Below, in pieces: positions 53,888 through 62,771 of a stretch of 64,000 nucleotides of DNA. Each line of letters opens with the position of its first letter. Within the stretch, counting starts at the first letter, position 1. The DNA is from Flaviramulus_B aquimarinus (GTDB lineage: Bacteria; Bacteroidota; Bacteroidia; Flavobacteriales; Flavobacteriaceae), in contig NZ_BAABJH010000007.1 in assembly GCF_039543205.1 (NCBI RefSeq), forward strand, positions 62,001 to 126,000, in the 5' to 3' direction. The position numbers and the translations under genes are program-made. Below the pieces are notes generated by a model. That model saw nothing but the letters and a program-made list of their open reading frames with translations. It did not search any database and was not told the DNA's origin.

Positions 53888-56401
53888 ATGCAGCATATTA
53901 TTATCGTTGGAAATGGAATGGTTGGTTACAAGTTTTGTGAAAAATTTGTAGAAAAAGAAGAAGCAAAAGATTTTAAAATTACAGTTTTTGGCGAAGAACC
54001 AAGACCAGCTTATGACCGGGTTCACTTGAGTGAATTCTTCGAAAATCAAGATGCTAAAGCTCTTGAAATGGCTCCTGCTGAATGGTATGCCGATAATAAT
54101 GTAGATTTAATTACAGGCGAACGTGTTGCAGATATCAATAGAACATCAAAAATAATAAAAACAGCTAAAGACCGTGAGTTTTCTTATGATTATTTAGTGT
54201 TAGCTACAGGGTCTGCGCCCTTTGTGCCGCCCATTAAAGGTATTGAAAAAGAAGGCGTCTTTGTATATAGAACTATTGAAGATTTAGAAGGTATGCTGGC
54301 TTATGCCGCTAAACTTAAGGCAGAAAAACCTAATAGTAGGGCAGCAGTGCTTGGTGGGGGATTATTAGGTTTGGAAGCTGGTAAAGCGGTCATGGATATG
54401 GGCTTAGAACCACATATTGTAGAGTTTGCTCCTAAATTAATGCCAAGACAATTAGATTCAAGAAGTAGTCAAGTATTACAATTAAAATTAGAATCCATTG
54501 GTTTAAATATCCATTTAAGTAAAGCCACAAATCAAATTTTAGGCGATAAGTGTATTACAGGAATGGAGTTTGGAGAAGACGATGTTTTAGATGTCGATAT
54601 GCTTGTAGTTTCAGCAGGTATTCGTCCAAGAGATGAATTAGGAAAAGCCTGTGGATTAGATGTTGGTGTTCGTGGCGGTATCGTCGTGGATAACAAAATG
54701 CAGACTTCAGACGAGTATATATATGCCATAGGCGAAATAGCCTTATACAACCAAATGATATACGGTTTAGTAGCTCCAGGGTATGATATGGCTGCAATAG
54801 CGGTAGAGCAAATTATAGGAAACACAGAATCTGTAATGCCAGCAGATATCGATATGTCTACCAAATTAAAATTAATAGGTGTCGATGTGGCGAGTTTTGG
54901 AGAACCATTTATGCCAGCGGCAAAAGGACACTCAATCATTTTTGAAAATAAAACACAGCACCTATATAAACGAATTAACGTAAGCCTTGATGGCAAATCA
55001 TTGCTAGGTGGTATTTTAGTTGGCGATGCTTCAGATTATAATATGCTACATCAAGTGTATTTAAACGGGATGGCTATTCCAGAAGACCCATCACAATTAA
55101 TATTACCAGCAAGCGAAGGCGGTTCATCATTTGGAAGTGTTTTAGATTTACCAGATACAGCACAAGTGTGTTCTTGCGAAAGCGTATCCAAAGGCGATAT
55201 CTGTTGCTCAATTACCGAAGGCGATTGTGCTAATTTTGGTGATGTGGTAGCCAAAACCAAAGCAACATCAGGATGTGGAGGATGTAAACCTATGGTAACA
55301 GATTTAGTAAACGAAACATTAAAATCGCTTGGAAAAGAAGTAAAAGAAACCATTTGCGAGCACTTTAGCTTTAACAGGCAAGAGCTTTACGATTTAATAA
55401 AAGTCAATAAAGTAGCTGATTATGATGAAGCTTTAAATTTATTTGGCGATGGACATGGTTGTGAAACTTGTAAACCCTTAGTAGCTTCTATTTTTGCAAC
55501 CATTACCATGGAAACAGCTAATCGCCAACCTACAATTCAAGATACCAACGATAGATTTTTAGCAAACATCCAACGTAACGGTACCTATTCAGTAGTGCCG
55601 AGAGTTGCAGGAGGCGAAATCACACCACAACAATTAATAGTCATTGGCGAAGTCGCTAAGAAATACGATTTATATACAAAAATAACAGGCGGACAGCGTA
55701 TTGATTTATTTGGAGCGCAAATTCATGAACTACCAATGATCTGGAAAGAATTAATTGATGCTGGTTTTGAAAGCGGTCATGCTTATGGAAAATCATTGCG
55801 TACAGTAAAAAGTTGTGTAGGCTCAACATGGTGTCGCTACGGTATGCACGAAAGTGTAACCTTTGCCATAGATATCGAGAATAGATACAGAGGCTTACGC
55901 TCACCACATAAATTAAAAGGTGGTGTATCAGGATGTATTAGAGAATGTGCAGAAGCAAGAGGAAAGGATTTTGGACTGATTGCCGTAGAAGGCGGATGGA
56001 ATCTTTACGTCTGTGGAAATGGAGGAGCAACACCAAAGCATGCTGTATTATTAGCCGAACAATTAGATGATAAAACTGTTGTAAAATATCTAGATAGATT
56101 CCTGATGTTTTATATCAGAACTGCTGGACCATTAGTAAGAACAGCACCTTGGTTAGATAAATTAGAAGGCGGTATAGATTACCTAAAGCAAGTGGTTGTT
56201 GAAGATTCTTTAGGCATAGCAGAAGATTTAGAAATAGAAATGCAAGGGCTTGTAAATAAATATGAATGTGAGTGGAAGGAAGCTATAGAAAATCCAGAAA
56301 TGATGAAACGTTTTAAGCATTTTGTAAACTCTGATGATACAGACGATAATTTAGAATTTGTACCAATGCGTGGCCAAAAAATGCCAAAAGCTTGGGGTTA
56401 G
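53888..56401 (+). CDS. nirB: NADH-dependent nitrite reductase, large subunit
   Basis: This 837-residue enzyme reduces nitrite to ammonium. The FAD part starts IIIVGNGMVGYKFCE; the NAD site is AVLGGGLLGLEAG. Two BFD-like [2Fe-2S] sites follow (CSCESVSKGDICCSI...TSGCGGCKP and GHGCETCKPLVA). The siroheme/4Fe-4S domain ends with CVGSTWCRYG and GVSGCIRECAEARGKDFGLI. The start at 53888 is preferred over an ATG at 53870. It is followed by nirD. Confidence 0.96.
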   Translation: MQHIIIVGNGMVGYKFCEKFVEKEEAKDFKITVFGEEPRPAYDRVHLSEFFENQDAKALEMAPAEWYADNNVDLITGERVADINRTSKIIKTAKDREFSYDYLVLATGSAPFVPPIKGIEKEGVFVYRTIEDLEGMLAYAAKLKAEKPNSRAAVLGGGLLGLEAGKAVMDMGLEPHIVEFAPKLMPRQLDSRSSQVLQLKLESIGLNIHLSKATNQILGDKCITGMEFGEDDVLDVDMLVVSAGIRPRDELGKACGLDVGVRGGIVVDNKMQTSDEYIYAIGEIALYNQMIYGLVAPGYDMAAIAVEQIIGNTESVMPADIDMSTKLKLIGVDVASFGEPFMPAAKGHSIIFENKTQHLYKRINVSLDGKSLLGGILVGDASDYNMLHQVYLNGMAIPEDPSQLILPASEGGSSFGSVLDLPDTAQVCSCESVSKGDICCSITEGDCANFGDVVAKTKATSGCGGCKPMVTDLVNETLKSLGKEVKETICEHFSFNRQELYDLIKVNKVADYDEALNLFGDGHGCETCKPLVASIFATITMETANRQPTIQDTNDRFLANIQRNGTYSVVPRVAGGEITPQQLIVIGEVAKKYDLYTKITGGQRIDLFGAQIHELPMIWKELIDAGFESGHAYGKSLRTVKSCVGSTWCRYGMHESVTFAIDIENRYRGLRSPHKLKGGVSGCIRECAEARGKDFGLIAVEGGWNLYVCGNGGATPKHAVLLAEQLDDKTVVKYLDRFLMFYIRTAGPLVRTAPWLDKLEGGIDYLKQVVVEDSLGIAEDLEIEMQGLVNKYECEWKEAIENPEMMKRFKHFVNSDDTDDNLEFVPMRGQKMPKAWG

Positions 56402-56476
56402 AAAGTAGAATCTTTTAACTGTTTAATCGTGAGGTTTCGGTTAAAAAAAATCAGCAAATTAACAAAAACAATATAT

Positions 56477-56854
56477 ATGCAAGATATACTTAGTCAATAT
56501 GAAACAGTTACAAAAGATGAGGTGAAAACGTGGTTTAAAGTAGGAGATGTAACTGATTTTCCTGAAAACAGTGGCGCATGCATCAAATACAAAACCAAAC
56601 AAATAGCAGTATATAATTTTGCAAGAACAGGCAAGTGGTATGCATGTCAAAACTTATGTCCACATAAAATGGAAATGGTTTTGTCTTTAGGTATGATTGG
56701 CGATAAAGAAGGAATTCCAAAAGTAGCTTGCCCGATGCATAAAAAGAATTTTTCGTTGGAAGATGGTACTAATTTAGGAGGCGACGATTTAAAAATTGCA
56801 ACTTATCCTATTAAAATTGAAAACAGAAATGTGTATATTGGCTTTTCAGATTAA
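56477..56854 (+). CDS. nirD: Nitrite reductase small subunit (Rieske-type)
   Basis: This 125-residue protein is the NirD subunit. It keeps both Rieske pairs, CPH and CPMH (LCPHK...ACPMHKKNF), which E. coli NirD lacks, so it may carry a [2Fe-2S] cluster. The start at 56477 (MQDILSQYE) is preferred over an ATG at 56429. It is 75 bases after nirB and 10 before the DUF4202 gene, in one operon. Confidence 0.92.
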   Translation: MQDILSQYETVTKDEVKTWFKVGDVTDFPENSGACIKYKTKQIAVYNFARTGKWYACQNLCPHKMEMVLSLGMIGDKEGIPKVACPMHKKNFSLEDGTNLGGDDLKIATYPIKIENRNVYIGFSD

Positions 56855-56864
56855 AAAATGAAAT

Positions 56865-57449
56865 ATGAAGCCCACAAGATTTGAAACCGCCATTGCATTA
56901 ATTGATAAAAAAAACGCTGAAGATATAAATACCTATCCCGTTGCTGGAATAGACTACCCCAAGGAATTATTGTATTCTCAGCGAATGTCCAGAAAGTTAT
57001 TACAGTTTAATCCTAATGCATCAAAAGCCCTTCAAATTGCAGCACGCGCACAACATATATGCCGATGGAAAATAGCTAGAGATGAGTACCCAATGGACCG
57101 CGTAGGTTACTTAAAATGGCGCGAAACCTTAAAGCGAATGCATGCCGATTTAACAACCGATATTTTAAAGCAAGTAGGCTATGATGACCAGTTTGCAGAT
57201 CGCGTTAAATCTATAATTCTTAAAAAACTCATTAAGAAAAACGAAGAATCTCAAACCCTAGAAGATACTATTTGTTTGGTGTTTTTAGACTACTATTTTG
57301 AAGAGTTTGCAGCGAAACACAACGATGAAAAAATCATTGATATCCTAAAAAAAACCTGGGTTAAAATGTCTGATAAAGGCCATGAAGAAGCGCTTAAATT
57401 AAACTTTTCAGAAAAAAGTTTAGCCTTGGTAAAACAGGCCATTTCATAA
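56865..57449 (+). CDS. DUF4202 protein in the nitrite reductase operon
   Basis: This 194-residue soluble protein matches DUF4202, a helical family with several conserved His and Asp/Glu residues (RAQHICRWKIARDEYP, LKRMHADLTTDIL, LEDTICLVFLDYYFEEFA). It could be HD-like, but no activity is proven. In Bacteroidota and others DUF4202 genes cluster with nitrite reductases, and here it lies between nirD and the NarX-like kinase. A role in the module is likely but not defined. Confidence 0.85.
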   Translation: MKPTRFETAIALIDKKNAEDINTYPVAGIDYPKELLYSQRMSRKLLQFNPNASKALQIAARAQHICRWKIARDEYPMDRVGYLKWRETLKRMHADLTTDILKQVGYDDQFADRVKSIILKKLIKKNEESQTLEDTICLVFLDYYFEEFAAKHNDEKIIDILKKTWVKMSDKGHEEALKLNFSEKSLALVKQAIS

Positions 57450-57459
57450 ACCTAAACAC

Positions 57460-59280
57460 ATGACTAAATCGAGTAATTCATTAGACCAACGCACGTTTGA
57501 TAAATTACGCCGTTTATACATTATAGCTTTAAGCACCATTGCGCTTTCAGTAATAATTAGTCAGATATTAATCCGAACACATCTTAGCGGGCAAGAAAGC
57601 GATTCTACAGTAATAAATGTAGCCGGTAGGCAACGGATGCTAAGCCAGAAACTAACCAAGGATATCGTATCCCTTTCAGTAGAATCCAATCAAACCAATA
57701 GAATTCTCCTAAAAGACAAAATTAAAGAAACCTTGCACCTATGGGAGCTGTCTCATCATGCCCTTCAGAACGGCAATGATAGCTTAGGATTACCTAAAAA
57801 GAACAGTATAAAAGTCGCCTCAAAGTTTAAGGTATTAAACCCTGTGTTTGATACGATTAATGAGGCCTCAAAATCGATTATTGATAAATTAGAAAATAAT
57901 CCGTTCTTAGCTATAGAAAGTTATATAGTAGACATTGAAAAGGTGAAAGCCAATGAAGATAATTTTTTGATGATGATGGATGATATTGTAAACCAATATG
58001 ATTTAGAAGCAGATGAAAAAGTAGAATGGTTACGAAAATTAGAATTATGGCTCACAGGATTGACCCTATTAATATTATTGGGCGAGTTCCTGTTTATATT
58101 CTGGCCAGCCGCAAAATCGGTAAAAACCACATTAGCAGAACTGTTATCAGCTGAAAAGCGCGCCAAAAAAATGGCATTCGATGCCGATGAATTGAGTGCA
58201 GCCAAGGAAAAATCCATTAGAGAATTACGGGCCTTAAGTCACGCCATGGACGACACCCTATTGTTTGCGCGTATTTTACCAAATGGACATGTGTTGCACA
58301 TGGGGAATAAGTTTTCGCGTTTGTTTGGGTTTTCTAAGTTTAATCAATCCGCCATGTTTTGGGACGTTTTGTCCATTGACGAACAAGAGCAAATGGCTAT
58401 AGAAGAACTAATCAATAAGTTTAAGAAAACAGGCTGGCAGGGCGAGTTTAAAGCCACAGCAAAAAATGGCGATGCCATTTGGTTAGAAATGGCTATTATT
58501 CCATTCAGTCCAACAGACGAAAAGTCGGAGTTACTCATTATCGCTCAGGAAATTACAGAACGAAAAGCGGGACAGTTGGAAATAGAGCGCCTTACCGAAA
58601 AGAGTTTCGAGGAGAAAATGAATCAGCAGAAAGTCATCTCCAGTAAAATTATCGAAAACCAGGAAAAAGAGCAGAATCGTATAGCAAAAGATGTACATGA
58701 CGGTATTGGCCAAATGCTAACCGGATTAAAATATAATTTGGAGAGTATTGATATTAAAGACATCGATAAAACAGCTTCAAAAATTGAGCATTTAAAGGAA
58801 TTGACAGCTAATATTATAAAAGGTGTTAGAACAGCCACATTTAATCTAACACCACCAGAATTAACAGACCATGGTATAGTGCCAGCCATTACAAAGCTCA
58901 CCCAAGAACTCGCTAGACTAACAGGAAAAGACATTGTTTTTTTTAATAAAACCAATTTTAGTCAACGGTTAGATTCATTAGCAGAAATTAATATTTATAG
59001 AATCACACAAGAAGCCATAAACAATGCCATAAAATATGCAGAATCCACACATATTTTAGTGTCCTTATCGCATAGCGAAAAGATGCTGAGTATAGTTATA
59101 GATGATAATGGAAAAGGCTTTGAACCAGAAAAAGTAAAGCACGTTAAAAATGGCGATGGCGGTATGGGAATGACCTTTATGCGAGAACGTATAAAATATA
59201 TAGAAGGCCGTTTATTTTTAACTTCAGAAAAAGGGAAAGGGACTCGGGTTACATTGAATATTCCTTTGACAAACACTTAG
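57460..59280 (+). CDS. NarX-like sensor histidine kinase
   Basis: This 606-residue kinase has two membrane segments (about 19-38 and 192-212). Between them is a type IV pili/NarX-like sensor with the nitrate-binding P-box VINVAGRQRMLSQKLTK. A PAS domain follows (about 260-365). The HisKA_3 H-box (RIAKDVHDGIGQMLTGL, His413) and HATPase (DDNGKGF, GDGGMGMTFMRERI) close the protein. It probably senses nitrate or nitrite and drives the NarL-like regulator nearby. Confidence 0.9.
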   Translation: MTKSSNSLDQRTFDKLRRLYIIALSTIALSVIISQILIRTHLSGQESDSTVINVAGRQRMLSQKLTKDIVSLSVESNQTNRILLKDKIKETLHLWELSHHALQNGNDSLGLPKKNSIKVASKFKVLNPVFDTINEASKSIIDKLENNPFLAIESYIVDIEKVKANEDNFLMMMDDIVNQYDLEADEKVEWLRKLELWLTGLTLLILLGEFLFIFWPAAKSVKTTLAELLSAEKRAKKMAFDADELSAAKEKSIRELRALSHAMDDTLLFARILPNGHVLHMGNKFSRLFGFSKFNQSAMFWDVLSIDEQEQMAIEELINKFKKTGWQGEFKATAKNGDAIWLEMAIIPFSPTDEKSELLIIAQEITERKAGQLEIERLTEKSFEEKMNQQKVISSKIIENQEKEQNRIAKDVHDGIGQMLTGLKYNLESIDIKDIDKTASKIEHLKELTANIIKGVRTATFNLTPPELTDHGIVPAITKLTQELARLTGKDIVFFNKTNFSQRLDSLAEINIYRITQEAINNAIKYAESTHILVSLSHSEKMLSIVIDDNGKGFEPEKVKHVKNGDGGMGMTFMRERIKYIEGRLFLTSEKGKGTRVTLNIPLTNT

Positions 59281-59327
59281 GTGTTTATTATTCTGAACGT
59301 GTTTCAGAACCTGATTATACTGTCCCC

Positions 59328-59390
59328 TCGAGCGCAGTCGAGAGGTTTTTAAGATTATAGAGATGTTAAGTAGGTCTCGACTGCGCTCGA
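59328..59390 (+). repeat. 16-bp perfect inverted repeat before RidA gene
   Basis: TCGAGCGCAGTCGAGA (59328-59343) and TCTCGACTGCGCTCGA (59375-59390) are exact complements with a 31-base spacer. The GAGCGCAGTCGA core is shared with repeats in the tilS-ade gap (CTGAGCGTAGTCGAAG). It lies between the kinase and RidA genes and may end the kinase transcript. Confidence 0.7.
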
Positions 59391-59411
59391 CCTGACAATA
59401 AGTATTCAATC

Positions 59412-59792
59412 ATGAAAAGAAAACTAATAAGTTCAGGGTCTTCATTCGAAGAAAAAATAGGGTATTCAAGAGCAGTTGTACAAGGCAATTGGGTATTTGT
59501 ATCAGGCACTACAGGTTATAATTATAAAGATATGACGATTAGTTATGATATAGCAAAACAAACCGAGCAGTGTCTTTTAAATATAGAAAGTGCTTTGGAA
59601 CAAGCCAATGCTAGTTTGTCTGATGTCGTGCGAGTAACCTATATTTTGCCTGAAGCTAATGAATTTGAAAAATGCTGGCCAGTTTTAAAACATTTTTTTG
59701 GAGATATTAGACCAGCAGCAACTATGATTTCAGCTGGACTAGCTGATGATAAAATGAAAATTGAAATTGAGGTAACGGCGCTTAAGAATTAA
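59412..59792 (+). CDS. RidA-family protein
   Basis: This 126-residue protein matches the YjgF/RidA fold. The active-site Arg is in IRPAATMISAGLADDKMKIEIEVTAL. The YSRAVVQGNWVFVSGTTGYNY opening is typical of a later RidA branch. RidA enzymes break down reactive imines made by PLP enzymes; other branches have other roles. It lies between the kinase and regulator genes, but the tie is not clear. Confidence 0.87.
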   Translation: MKRKLISSGSSFEEKIGYSRAVVQGNWVFVSGTTGYNYKDMTISYDIAKQTEQCLLNIESALEQANASLSDVVRVTYILPEANEFEKCWPVLKHFFGDIRPAATMISAGLADDKMKIEIEVTALKN

Positions 59793-59795
59793 GAA

Positions 59796-59817
59796 TACGT
59801 AGTATTACGTAATTTTG
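59796..59817 (+). promoter_or_regulatory. TACGTA sites upstream of the NarL-like gene
   Basis: TACGTA at 59796-59801 and 59806-59811 lie ten bases apart; the second overlaps a -7-like box TAATTTTG (59810-59817). This matches the layout before nirB and narK. Confidence 0.45.
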
Positions 59818-59843
59818 TTACATTTGCTTTATAATTATTAGTT

Positions 59844-60509
59844 ATGGATACAATCAATGTTGTACTTGCAGACGACCACGTTTTGGTAAGAGACGGTATA
59901 AAAGCCCTTTTAGAAGACCAATCTGGAGTAGTAGTGATAGATGAAGCCTCTAACGGAAAAGAAGCTTTAGAAGTACTTAAAACCAATAAGCCCCATGTAC
60001 TGATTATTGATATCCGAATGCCAGAAATGAATGGTATTGATGCCGTTAAAGAAGTTAACAAACTTTATACCGATGTTAGGACTTTAGTACTATCCATGCA
60101 CGATTCAGAAGAATACGTAGTACAAGCCATTCAAGCGGGAGCCGATGGCTATTTATTAAAAGGCGCCAGTAAAGAAGAATTTTTAAAAGCGGTGCATAAA
60201 GTCGCATCAGGCGGAAAATATTTTACGGGTGATGTATCAGCCATCATCATGAATAATTTTGTAAACGGCAACACCAATACGGCAGTAACTTCAAAAAATA
60301 CCCCAGTAGAAGACCCGTTTAAACTCACCAAGCGCGAAAAGCAAATACTTAGTTTAGTATTGCAATTAAAAAACAATAAAGATATTGCTGACGAACTTCA
60401 AATTAGCAAGCGTACCGCTGAAGTTCATCGTTTTAACCTGATGAAAAAACTAGAAGTTAAAAACTTAATGGAATTGAGTAATAAGGCTAAGGAGTTTGGC
60501 TTGGTTTAG
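59844..60509 (+). CDS. NarL/FixJ-type response regulator
   Basis: This 221-residue regulator has a receiver domain (DDHVLVRDGIKALLED; Asp56 in LIIDIRMPEMNG; switch Ser in VLSMHDSEEY; Lys in LLKGAS) and a LuxR helix-turn-helix (LTKREKQILSLVLQLKNNKDIADELQISKRTAEVHRFNLMKKLEVKNL). It probably accepts phosphate from the NarX-like kinase. Its last 120 bases recur at 61591-61710, just past the Fic gene. Confidence 0.92.
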   Translation: MDTINVVLADDHVLVRDGIKALLEDQSGVVVIDEASNGKEALEVLKTNKPHVLIIDIRMPEMNGIDAVKEVNKLYTDVRTLVLSMHDSEEYVVQAIQAGADGYLLKGASKEEFLKAVHKVASGGKYFTGDVSAIIMNNFVNGNTNTAVTSKNTPVEDPFKLTKREKQILSLVLQLKNNKDIADELQISKRTAEVHRFNLMKKLEVKNLMELSNKAKEFGLV

Positions 60510-60522
60510 TAGTATTTAAGAT

Positions 60523-61494
60523 TTAATTCTCTGTTATATCAGTTATTAATTTATAAACTGTTTTATTCTTTTCTCCTATTTTTTTGAATAAATTTAGTTC
60601 TAATCCTTGTTTTAAATCTCTACTTGCCGTTGCAGAAGAAATAGCTTTAAAAACATTCATATAATCTTTTCTGGAGAATTCTGTTTTGGATAATGAAACA
60701 AAATATTCAAGTCTATCTTTTTCGCTTAATGTTCTATTATTAAAATTTAAAAGCTCGCTAATTGTAATATCAATAACATTAAGCATATATTCAATAAAGG
60801 CTGTAGATTGTCCAGATTTATCACTTTCAGATAGTGCTTTGTAATATTTATCTTGATCTTTACTAATAAGTGTTTCAAAAGGAAGAAATTCAAAAACTGG
60901 ATATTTTTCCATTAATATTAGAGTTTGCCATAATCTGCCCATTCTGCCATTTCCATCTAAAAATGGATGAATAAATTCCATTTCATAATGAAAAACACAA
61001 CTTTTAATGAGTTCAATATCATCCTCATTTTTCAAGTAATTAAATAAGTCCTTCATTAAGAAAGGCACGTTTTCATAAGGAGGTGCAAGATGTTCTACTT
61101 TTGAGCCTTTTACAATGCCAACGCTTTTTTTTCTATATTCTCCAGGATTTTCAATTAAATTTTGCATTAATTGCTGATGCGCTTTTAGAAAAAACGTTTC
61201 ACTCCTAGGGCTGTACGTACCTAGATTTTCATAAATATCTATAGCGTTTAAAACTTCAACAACATCTTTTTTAGGACCAATAATCCTTTTGTTTTCTAAT
61301 AGTGCTGTAATCTGTTGTTCGGTTAGTGTATTGCCCTCAATTTTTAATGAAGAATGAATTGTTTTAATTCTATTTTGTTTTCTTAATTTAGGTGAAGGTC
61401 TGTTTAAAAAATTTGCGTTTACCTCTCCAATTTTTTCGGAAATAGCAGTAATTAAACTTAAAATCTTTGGTGTTATCTCGTAAGGAGGTTTCAT
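60523..61494 (-). CDS. Fic-domain protein with inhibitory motif and wHTH
   Basis: This 323-residue protein carries a full Fic motif HPFLDGNGRMGR (176-187), which transfers AMP or similar groups to a target hydroxyl. The inhibitory helix SSLKIEGN (S49xxxE53G54) is present in the N-terminal part, so activity is probably self-restrained. The C-terminal 80 residues (FSRKDYMNVFKAISSATASRDLKQGLELNLFKKIGEKNKTVY) fit a winged helix. It lies between the NarL-like gene and a second copy of that gene's 3' end. A palindromic operator candidate overlaps its start region. Confidence 0.9.
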   Translation of the reverse strand: MKPPYEITPKILSLITAISEKIGEVNANFLNRPSPKLRKQNRIKTIHSSLKIEGNTLTEQQITALLENKRIIGPKKDVVEVLNAIDIYENLGTYSPRSETFFLKAHQQLMQNLIENPGEYRKKSVGIVKGSKVEHLAPPYENVPFLMKDLFNYLKNEDDIELIKSCVFHYEMEFIHPFLDGNGRMGRLWQTLILMEKYPVFEFLPFETLISKDQDKYYKALSESDKSGQSTAFIEYMLNVIDITISELLNFNNRTLSEKDRLEYFVSLSKTEFSRKDYMNVFKAISSATASRDLKQGLELNLFKKIGEKNKTVYKLITDITEN

Positions 61495-61497
61495 TTA

Positions 61498-61525
61498 ATA
61501 GTATCATTTGATACTATCAAAGATA
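61498..61525 (-). promoter_or_regulatory. Fic promoter and palindromic operator
   Basis: ATAGTATCA-TT-TGATACTAT (61498-61517) is a 9-bp perfect inverted repeat just upstream of the Fic ATG. On the minus strand TATCTTTG (61518-61525) fits the -7 box and abuts it. A repressor, perhaps Fic's own winged helix, could block the start site. Confidence 0.55.
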
Positions 61526-61590
61526 TAATTATTTATTTTGGAATTATAATATGAAAGCGGATTATATAACTTAAATAGTAAAAAAACAAT

Positions 61591-61710
61591 GATGAACTTC
61601 AAATAAGCAAGCGTACCGCTGAAGTTCATCGCTTTAACCTCATGAAAAAACTAGAAGTTGAAAACTTAATGGAACTTAGTAATAAGGCTAAGGAGTTTGG
61701 GTTGGTTTAG
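61591..61710 (+). pseudogene. Displaced 3' end of the NarL-like gene
   Basis: These 120 bases match 60390-60509 (the last 39 codons and stop) at 112 of 120 positions. Seven of the eight changes are silent; one changes Lys to Glu. No start or receiver part precedes it. Upstream, AAAAAACAAT (61581-61590) matches 60368-60377. It is a non-functional fragment left by an insertion or recombination. Confidence 0.85.
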
Positions 61711-62045
61711 GCGTAACTCGGTTCTTTGTTGGCTTTAGTTTTTTGTTTTTTACCGCTCATTAGACAACATACGTATTTGTATAAAAATATTTTAAATTAT
61801 ACAAATAAGTATATTTTTTTAATGTTGTAAGCGTGCTTTTAAAATTAAAGTTAAAGGTCTTGTGTATGAAACGTAGCGAATAAATAAATGCTAACTTTTC
61901 GGATTTAGCATGAACCGAATTTTTAATATTTAAATTTTTTTTTATAAATATAACCAAATTAAAAATTTGGTTCACTTTCTAAATATACAAAAATCTCTGA
62001 TAAAGCCCTATAATAGCTGTGTTTTATACACGTCTTTGGCAAACG
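61711..62045. other. Gene-free stretch with three palindromes
   Basis: No credible gene is seen in these 335 bases. Inverted repeats are at 61764-61828 (ACAACAT/ATGTTGT outside, TATTTGTATAA/TTATACAAATA inside), 61888-61911 (ATGCTAA/TTAGCAT) and 61952-61972 (AACCAAATT/AATTTGGTT). The region follows the displaced regulator 3' end and may be a remnant of an insertion. Confidence 0.6.
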
Positions 62046-62771
62046 TTATTCTTTAATACATCTAATGCCAGCTCCAATTTGTATAGCATTGTTAGCATAA
62101 AGCATTGTTGTTTCATCAAAAAGATTAATAGAAGTTCTTGTTCCATTCTGTATATTCACTTCAGTAGTTGCCCAAGTGCATATACCACCCCCTAAAGTAG
62201 GTCCTCCAAATGCATTGATGTAACCATTTGGAAGTCCTTTAAAGCCAATTGCATCAGTACCATTTCCAGAGAAATCAAACCATCCTGTAGTTGTTTTAAG
62301 TGCTTCTCCTTCAGTTCCAGACTGTCCGTTGTTAGTAAGATGATTTTCTAACTCCATGAAATCTTCAATTGTTGGAATTCTCCATCCTTCAGGTGCCAGC
62401 TTACCAGATTCAATCGCAAAATGATTATACATACCACCATAAAAATCAAACGGTAACTCCTCGTCAAATTGATTGTTTAAATCAAACGTGTCAGCCCATT
62501 GATAATAATCAATTTGAGTATTGTTATTATGCCAATCATCTCCAAAAACATATTCATTGATTGGTGTTCCATCATTGTAGGTTGTTGTCTTTAAATTTTC
62601 GAGCATCCAAACTTGATTTCCAATGGTTATTGTATTATACACATTACCATCTATATCAGTTACTGTTAATATTTGTGGAGTCTCATTTGTGTTTGTGTCG
62701 TCATCATTTGAACAACCAAAATTAAGTAGTGTAAATAATATAATAATATTAATTCTAGTAAGTAATTTCAT
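62046..62771 (-). CDS. FISUMP-domain lipoprotein
   Basis: This 241-residue protein has a lipobox (LLNFGC) and then the Fibrobacter succinogenes major paralogous domain: VTDIDGNVYNTITIGNQVWMLENLKTTTYNDG, then GKLAPEGWRIPTIEDFMELENHL, then GFKGLPNGYI and IRCIKE. The domain is exported and common in Bacteroidota; the function is unknown. The start at 62771 gives a clean lipoprotein signal; an ATG at 62801 adds ten residues. Confidence 0.86.
   Translation of the reverse strand: MKLLTRINIIILFTLLNFGCSNDDDTNTNETPQILTVTDIDGNVYNTITIGNQVWMLENLKTTTYNDGTPINEYVFGDDWHNNNTQIDYYQWADTFDLNNQFDEELPFDFYGGMYNHFAIESGKLAPEGWRIPTIEDFMELENHLTNNGQSGTEGEALKTTTGWFDFSGNGTDAIGFKGLPNGYINAFGGPTLGGGICTWATTEVNIQNGTRTSINLFDETTMLYANNAIQIGAGIRCIKE

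Noticed and set aside
61760..61975. 71-residue ORF on the minus strand
   Set aside because: The AT-rich frame spans the inverted repeats, is rich in Asn/Phe/Lys/Tyr and has no family or promoter support.
62000..62045. attC-like integron site before the FISUMP gene
   Set aside because: The stretch around GTGTTTTATACAC and GGCAAACGTTA looked like an attC, but neither GTTRRRY nor RYYYAAC fits and no integrase is present.
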